Shown: positions 62,601-64,000 of the stretch, one piece after another
Layout of the letters: each line of letters opens with the position of its first letter
How positions within the stretch are numbered: position 1 is the stretch's first letter
DNA from: Nematostella vectensis
Taxonomy: Eukaryota > Cnidaria > Anthozoa > Actiniaria > Edwardsiidae
Length of the DNA stretch: 64,000 nucleotides
Assembly (NCBI RefSeq): GCF_932526225.1
Contig: NC_064047.1
Coordinates: forward strand, 14,729,121 to 14,793,120
Direction: 5' to 3'
Program-made: the position numbers and the translations under genes
The notes under the pieces: model-generated
What the model saw: the letters and a program-made list of their open reading frames with translations, nothing else
What the model was told of the DNA's origin: nothing
Databases searched by the model: none

Positions 62601-63835
62601 TGAAGTTCCAGCCCTCAAATCCATGTTATTTGTGCAGTTGAAGGCCCGATTTGCTATTTAATAACTGCATATTTTACCATAGCCCCAATTTCTACCAAGT
62701 TATTTTGGAAAACCATCTCAGCTTGGATTGATTTCGCTGTATTTACTCGTGTTTATATTTGCAACCCGACAAAGAGACTGGGACATGTGAGGCTCGAGAT
62801 TAGAATTATCTACTGCCTGCTTTAGGCTCATACAGCTTACTTCAAGACGTAATTAAATGTGCTCTGGACACTCATGAATGGACTCGAGGTATTTACCTTG
62901 ATTGCTTAATCTATTTTGAAGTGGAAGTAGTTTGAAACATTTGATGGAAATGGTCTCCTACAAATAGCTTTGTCGATGAATCTACTTTACATCGGACAAT
63001 TGACCGGCTACCCTAAGATGAATTTTATTTTCTTACTATAAAATATCTTGATCTCTCTCATTGAATGTCATCATTTAACCATGTCGATTTCAATAAAGTA
63101 CAGCATAGGTGTAACTTAAATTGAGCAAGATCCATCAGAATATCGAGCAGTAAGTCATGTAAGTGTATTCAATGAGGGGTAAAGGTATTTTAGGGAAATA
63201 ATAAAACTTATCTAAAGGAAGCACCAAAGTACCAAAATAATTTTCATAGATTTAAGTTAAGTTTTATTATTTCCCTAAAATACCTTTACCCCTCATTGAA
63301 TGTCATTTTATTTTTATGGAACATTTTTAATAAAATCTAGAGATGTGTAATATTTTTGTAGTGTTGTTGATCTTGAAAATATGTTTATGCTTTATAAATT
63401 TCAATCAAGTCTGGATATTCTATAGCCAGCTCATTTGACTTCAAAATAAATAAATGTTGTTGTTTACTTGTAACTTACATAAATAAAATAATACATTTCA
63501 ATAAAATTATATTGTTAATACAATAGGACTTACTTTGGGTGCTAAAATAAATTTACCCCTAAGTGATAGCATATTGGGGGCAGTGAACCAAAGAAATGTT
63601 TAAGAAATAACAAACAAGTTGCAGATCTCAGGTATCCCAGTCAACTCTGCGTGCAGGATCTAGCTTGTTGTCTATGATGCAACACTTAGTTATGGCACAT
63701 GGATTCTGTGAGTGCATCACAGTTTTATTGCGTGCAAATGGAATTCGAGGCATCTCAATGCACTTACAGGTCTATCCAAGGGAGCATCTCGTAATGATAC
63801 CCTTTGTGCAATGACATCTCCAACAGAGTACAAAA
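50602..63835 (-). CDS. MPV17/PXMP2-family membrane protein (5' end outside window)
   Basis: Minus-strand exons in order: 63835-63768, 61857-61765, 61618-61524, 51257-51152, 50886-50602 (stop TAA 50604-50602); phases chain exactly and 214 residues are visible. Family landmarks: YSVGDVIAQR (the GDxxxQ signature); RAAIYGTFIVAPLAHLHFNF; VYFDQFVYWAPSIVAIYH; MGFMEGLSPSECIERFKALY; LKANWMIWAPMMIVNFSFIP (the W...W...VNFxFVP signature). Family members are small four-helix proteins of the inner mitochondrial or peroxisomal membrane that act as, or affect, solute channels. About 70 residues follow the conserved core, longer than the usual short tail, and are polar and basic. The first exon, with the start codon and the first half of helix 1, should lie beyond 64000. 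The intron 51258-61523 is 10.3 kb and packed with repeats. Which paralogue (MPV17, MPV17L, PXMP2) cannot be decided by eye. Confidence 0.92.
50905..51064 (+). repeat. degenerate ~33-bp repeat in the last MPV17-family intron
   Basis: Five imperfect copies of a unit with GATATATTCAAGTTAGACTA. They fill much of the intron 50887-51151. Confidence 0.75.
51292..55657 (+). repeat. 4.3-kb array of a 39-bp unit
   Basis: About 110 copies of a 39-bp unit (GACAGTCATGGTGAAAAAGC core, then AACATACATTTTATTAGRT). Main variants are GGTG/GCTG, AACATAC/AGCATAC/AACAGGT and AGAT/AGGT. Since 39 is 13 codons, frames stay open on both strands for hundreds of codons (13-residue repeats). The absence of non-repeat protein sequence and the intronic position argue against a gene. 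The right edge (55575-55657) is degenerate and was split by the insertion at 55658; a further decayed unit lies beyond that insertion at 59173-59230. Confidence 0.97.
56549..57830 (-). pseudogene. decayed tyrosine-recombinase-like (Crypton/DUF3504-type) gene
   Basis: Minus-strand pieces follow the order of a DUF3504/ZMYM-type protein. RFANLSEKELESILSEK (near 57710) is the N-terminal block. NGEMYSKKTLVGFRHAIERH (57480-57410) is the core-binding block. EMLDTQLLQMKRNGLENTKH then EDEDLKKL follow near 57390-57300. PSSLLRNVWFHVALHFCRRG lies near 57270-57210. DDVWFDNKPVGVNKLDGMMK (about 56940-56880) precedes IMAISGHKNEPSLADYNTRP (56840-56780). The blocks lie in different frames, with at least three frameshifts. 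The stretch normally holding the TNHSxR catalytic arginine, between REANLS and the AISGHKN block, has been deleted. The gene is therefore inactive. Family role: Crypton-type DNA integration, or its domesticated relatives. Confidence 0.75.
58657..59072 (+). repeat. 35-bp satellite adjoining the right inverted repeat
   Basis: About 12 almost identical copies of a 35-bp unit (CTCGCAGACCCGTATTATTT core). Each unit contains the 10-bp perfect palindrome CGACCGGTCG. The array ends 70 bp inside the right terminal repeat of the 3.5-kb element. Confidence 0.95.
59487..59886. mobile_element. ~400-bp MITE with CAGTG ends and TA flanks
   Basis: The left end TTACAGTGAGGACACAGAAA (59487 onward) and the right end TTTCTGTGGCCTCACTGTAA (to 59886) are inverted copies extending over about 35 bp (through GCGGGCCATGCTG) with one or two differences. 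TA directly flanks CAGTG at both ends, as in Tc1/mariner-type insertions. There is no coding capacity. Confidence 0.8.
59937..60504. mobile_element. ~570-bp piggyBac-like MITE with TTAA flanks
   Basis: TTAA at 59937-59940 is followed by ACAGGGCTTCTGGAATTA, and its inverted copy TAATTCCAGAAGCCCTTG (60483-60500) is followed by TTAA at 60501-60504. TTAA duplication is the hallmark of the piggyBac superfamily. The interior is a degenerate series of CGCGTAATTT/TAATCCCGCG words with no gene. Confidence 0.8.
61067..61410 (+). repeat. direct duplication with CRE-like palindromes
   Basis: Two diverged copies, about 61067-61215 and 61255-61410, share ATATGCTGACGTCATCAAAA, CAACCAAACTCGGTAGGTGT and GGGGTGCA. 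TGACGTCA-type words occur at several points. A wider element may be bounded by AGCGGAGCTCC (near 60924) and its inverse (near 61500), but that match is only 11 bp. Confidence 0.65.
61858..63167. other. MPV17-family intron, left part
   Basis: Intronic AT-rich sequence between exons 63768-63835 and 61765-61857. A 116-codon plus-strand open frame at 62311-62661 has no recognisable features and I do not call it. Nothing else stands out. Confidence 0.55.
63168..63300. repeat. perfect 43-bp inverted repeat
   Basis: The arm 63168-63210 (starting TTCAATGAGGGGTAAAGGTA) and the arm 63258-63300 are exact inverted copies separated by 47 bp. The outer word CTCATTGAATGTCAT after the right arm also occurs near 63058. 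It could be a foldback element or MITE within the MPV17-family intron. Confidence 0.9.
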
Positions 63836-64000
63836 CTGACAGGTAAAAAGACCATGTAGTAAGAAACTGGGAAAAAGAAAAGGTCAATCCTACAGGATCC
63901 TGAGGGGATAAAACAGGAACTTGAAATAACTTTTATTTAACCCATTCACTCCTGACAGCTTGGTGAGCTTTTTGCGAATTTCTTACAAATCCCCCCCCCC

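Noticed and set aside
62311-62661. 116-codon plus-strand frame
   Set aside because: No family resemblance; lies in an intron of the opposite-strand MPV17-family gene.

Overview
The window is animal nuclear DNA. Genes are split by GT-AG introns, exon phases chain exactly, and the proteins (TMEM117, p90 RSK, an MPV17/PXMP2-family protein, a paired-class homeodomain protein and an amine-type GPCR) are metazoan. AT-rich non-coding DNA, many minisatellites, short MITE-like elements and a vertebrate-like RSK exon structure suit an invertebrate with an intron-rich genome. An anthozoan cnidarian such as a sea anemone is my best guess, but the species is inference.

Layout. 1-6235 (+): two TMEM117 units in tandem, the last exons of one unit followed by a complete second unit; exon phases would allow one fused double-length protein. 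8115-9519 (+): a three-exon paired-like homeobox gene with a TATA-type promoter candidate. 11290-12327 (-): a single-exon amine-type GPCR lacking the usual extracellular disulfide. 12328-20818: intergenic DNA with several minisatellites, including a 2-kb pyrimidine-rich 10-bp array. 20819-48628 (+): a complete 25-exon p90 ribosomal S6 kinase gene (735 codons plus stop), with a 12.7-kb intronic array of a 38-bp unit, LINE remnants and other repeats in its introns. 50602 to beyond 63835 (-): an MPV17/PXMP2-family gene convergent with RSK; its 5' end lies past the window. One of its introns (51258-61523) holds a 4.3-kb 39-bp array interrupted by a 3.5-kb element with 31-bp terminal inverted repeats, inside which lies a decayed tyrosine-recombinase-like (Crypton/DUF3504-type) gene.

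The genes do not form a pathway; they are unrelated neighbours. The most striking feature is structural. At least seven tandem repeats sit directly on exon-intron junctions, and most carry copies of the splice site itself. The extreme case is RSK intron 22, where about 334 units each repeat the end of exon 22 plus its 5' splice site. Use of any of these decoy donors would bring an immediate in-frame stop. TMEM117 has the same pattern with 3' splice sites.

Limits: all exon boundaries are read by eye from splice motifs, phase and remembered family alignments. No alignment, RNA evidence or database search was available.
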